Part shown: piece by piece, positions 63,620-64,000 of the stretch
Layout: every line of letters starts with the position of its first letter
How positions within the stretch are numbered: the stretch's first letter is position 1
NCBI GenBank assembly: GCA_963678395.1
Contig: OY782827.1
Span: forward strand, 434,001 to 498,000
Length of the DNA stretch: 64,000 nucleotides
Origin: JAAYAE01 sp963678395
GTDB lineage: Bacteria; Bacillota; Negativicutes; Acidaminococcales; Acidaminococcaceae
Direction of reading: 5' to 3'
Notes under the pieces: generated by a model
The model's input: the letters and a program-made list of their open reading frames with translations, nothing else
Database searches by the model: none
What the model was told of the DNA's origin: nothing
Program-made: the position numbers and the translations under genes

Positions 63620-64000
63620 ATGGCTACAAATGTGAACCCTACGCGTATGGAGCTGACACGCTTGAAAAAGCGTTTAAATACGGCAGTGCGAGGCCATAAA
63701 CTCTTGAAGGATAAACGCGATGAAATGGTAAGGCAGTTTATGCTGCATATTCGTCGAAATTATGATTTGCGTTTAGAAGTGGAAAAGGCCTTGCAAGAAG
63801 TTGCTAGTCGGTTTAGTTTAGCAAAGGCACAAATGGGTGCTTTGCGTATTTCCGAATCACTTTTATATCCAGCCAGAGCGGCTGTTTTTGAAGTGGGAGT
63901 CCACAATGTTATGAGAGTGGATGTTCCGACTGTTAAATATACCGGTGGTGAGGATGTTGCAGATATTCCGTACGCATTTACCTTTACATCTAGTTCCTTA
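63620..64000 (+). CDS. ntpD: V-type ATPase subunit D, N-terminal part (cut by window edge)
   Basis: 127 codons are visible. NPTRMELTRLKKRLNTAVRG, HKLLKDKRDEM and LEVEKALQEVAS are the standard start of the central rotor shaft subunit. Starts 3 nt after the ntpB stop. Confidence 0.95.
   Translation, partial: MATNVNPTRMELTRLKKRLNTAVRGHKLLKDKRDEMVRQFMLHIRRNYDLRLEVEKALQEVASRFSLAKAQMGALRISESLLYPARAAVFEVGVHNVMRVDVPTVKYTGGEDVADIPYAFTFTSSSL

Noticed and set aside
1..64000. CRISPR array, prophage or replication origin
   Set aside because: No regularly spaced direct repeats, phage structural genes, DnaA-box cluster or plasmid replication gene were seen.

Overview
The window reads as a stretch of chromosome from a low-G+C, anaerobic member of the Bacillota, most likely a Negativicute (Acidaminococcaceae-like). 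This is an inference from gene content: a fumarate-reductase-type flavoprotein, a full Rnf complex, a bacterial V-type ATPase with an intact Na+ site, glycyl-radical chemistry, Fhs/FolD/MetF one-carbon enzymes, hydroxylamine reductase and SAM-I control of methionine genes. There is no prophage and no CRISPR array. Nearly every transcription unit ends in a long, clean hairpin terminator, and convergent pairs often share one.

Layout. 1-1.1 kb: end of a fumarate reductase/succinate dehydrogenase flavoprotein, a long-hairpin intergenic element and a small secreted protein. 1.2-3.7 kb: a compact type II restriction-modification island (Vsr nuclease, restriction enzyme, HTH-fused m5C methyltransferase). 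4-8.8 kb: cysteine desulfidase, GNAT and CAT-like acetyltransferases, a frameshifted dipeptidase and a membrane polyferredoxin. 9-12.7 kb: a glycyl radical enzyme, its activase and an XRE-cupin regulator; the substrate cannot be assigned. 12.8-16.2 kb: SAM-I riboswitch, metF, a damaged metY and metA. 16.3-21.1 kb: a broken hybrid histidine kinase, family-4 uracil-DNA glycosylase and an M20 peptidase behind a leader terminator. 21.2-28.3 kb: rnfCDGEAB with apbE, NusG-II and Gx transporter genes. 28.5-38.5 kb: radical SAM protein, frameshifted NlpC/P60 protein, an AAA+ activator without GAFTGA, trmB, ftsW, a PASTA-bearing class B PBP, fhs and folD. 38.6-46.6 kb: hcp, its ferredoxin partner and a Crp/Fnr regulator, PdxK, an exported acetolactate decarboxylase, and a TetR/OYE/YqhD aldehyde-response operon. 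46.9-49.1 kb: an IS3-family element inserted in codon 12 of a diguanylate cyclase, leaving a TTAC duplication. 49.2-55.5 kb: tRNA-Ala(CGC), cysK with an IscR/CymR-type regulator, a four-gene ECF transporter, an RDD protein and murI. 55.5-64 kb: a structured leader RNA and the V-ATPase operon ntpFIKECGABD, running off the right edge.

How it fits together. Rnf and the Na+-type V-ATPase point to sodium-coupled energy conservation, with ApbE supplying the covalent flavins of RnfD and RnfG. MetF, MetY and MetA (Glu111, acetyl type) form an acetylhomoserine route to methionine under SAM control. Hcp, its ferredoxin and the Crp/Fnr protein look like a nitrosative-stress module.

Caution: at least nine genes carry frameshifts, an in-frame stop or a small deletion, and four of the lesions lie in runs of seven or eight A or T. 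One is in the ntpI gene of an otherwise intact operon. Sequencing error is therefore a serious alternative to real gene decay.
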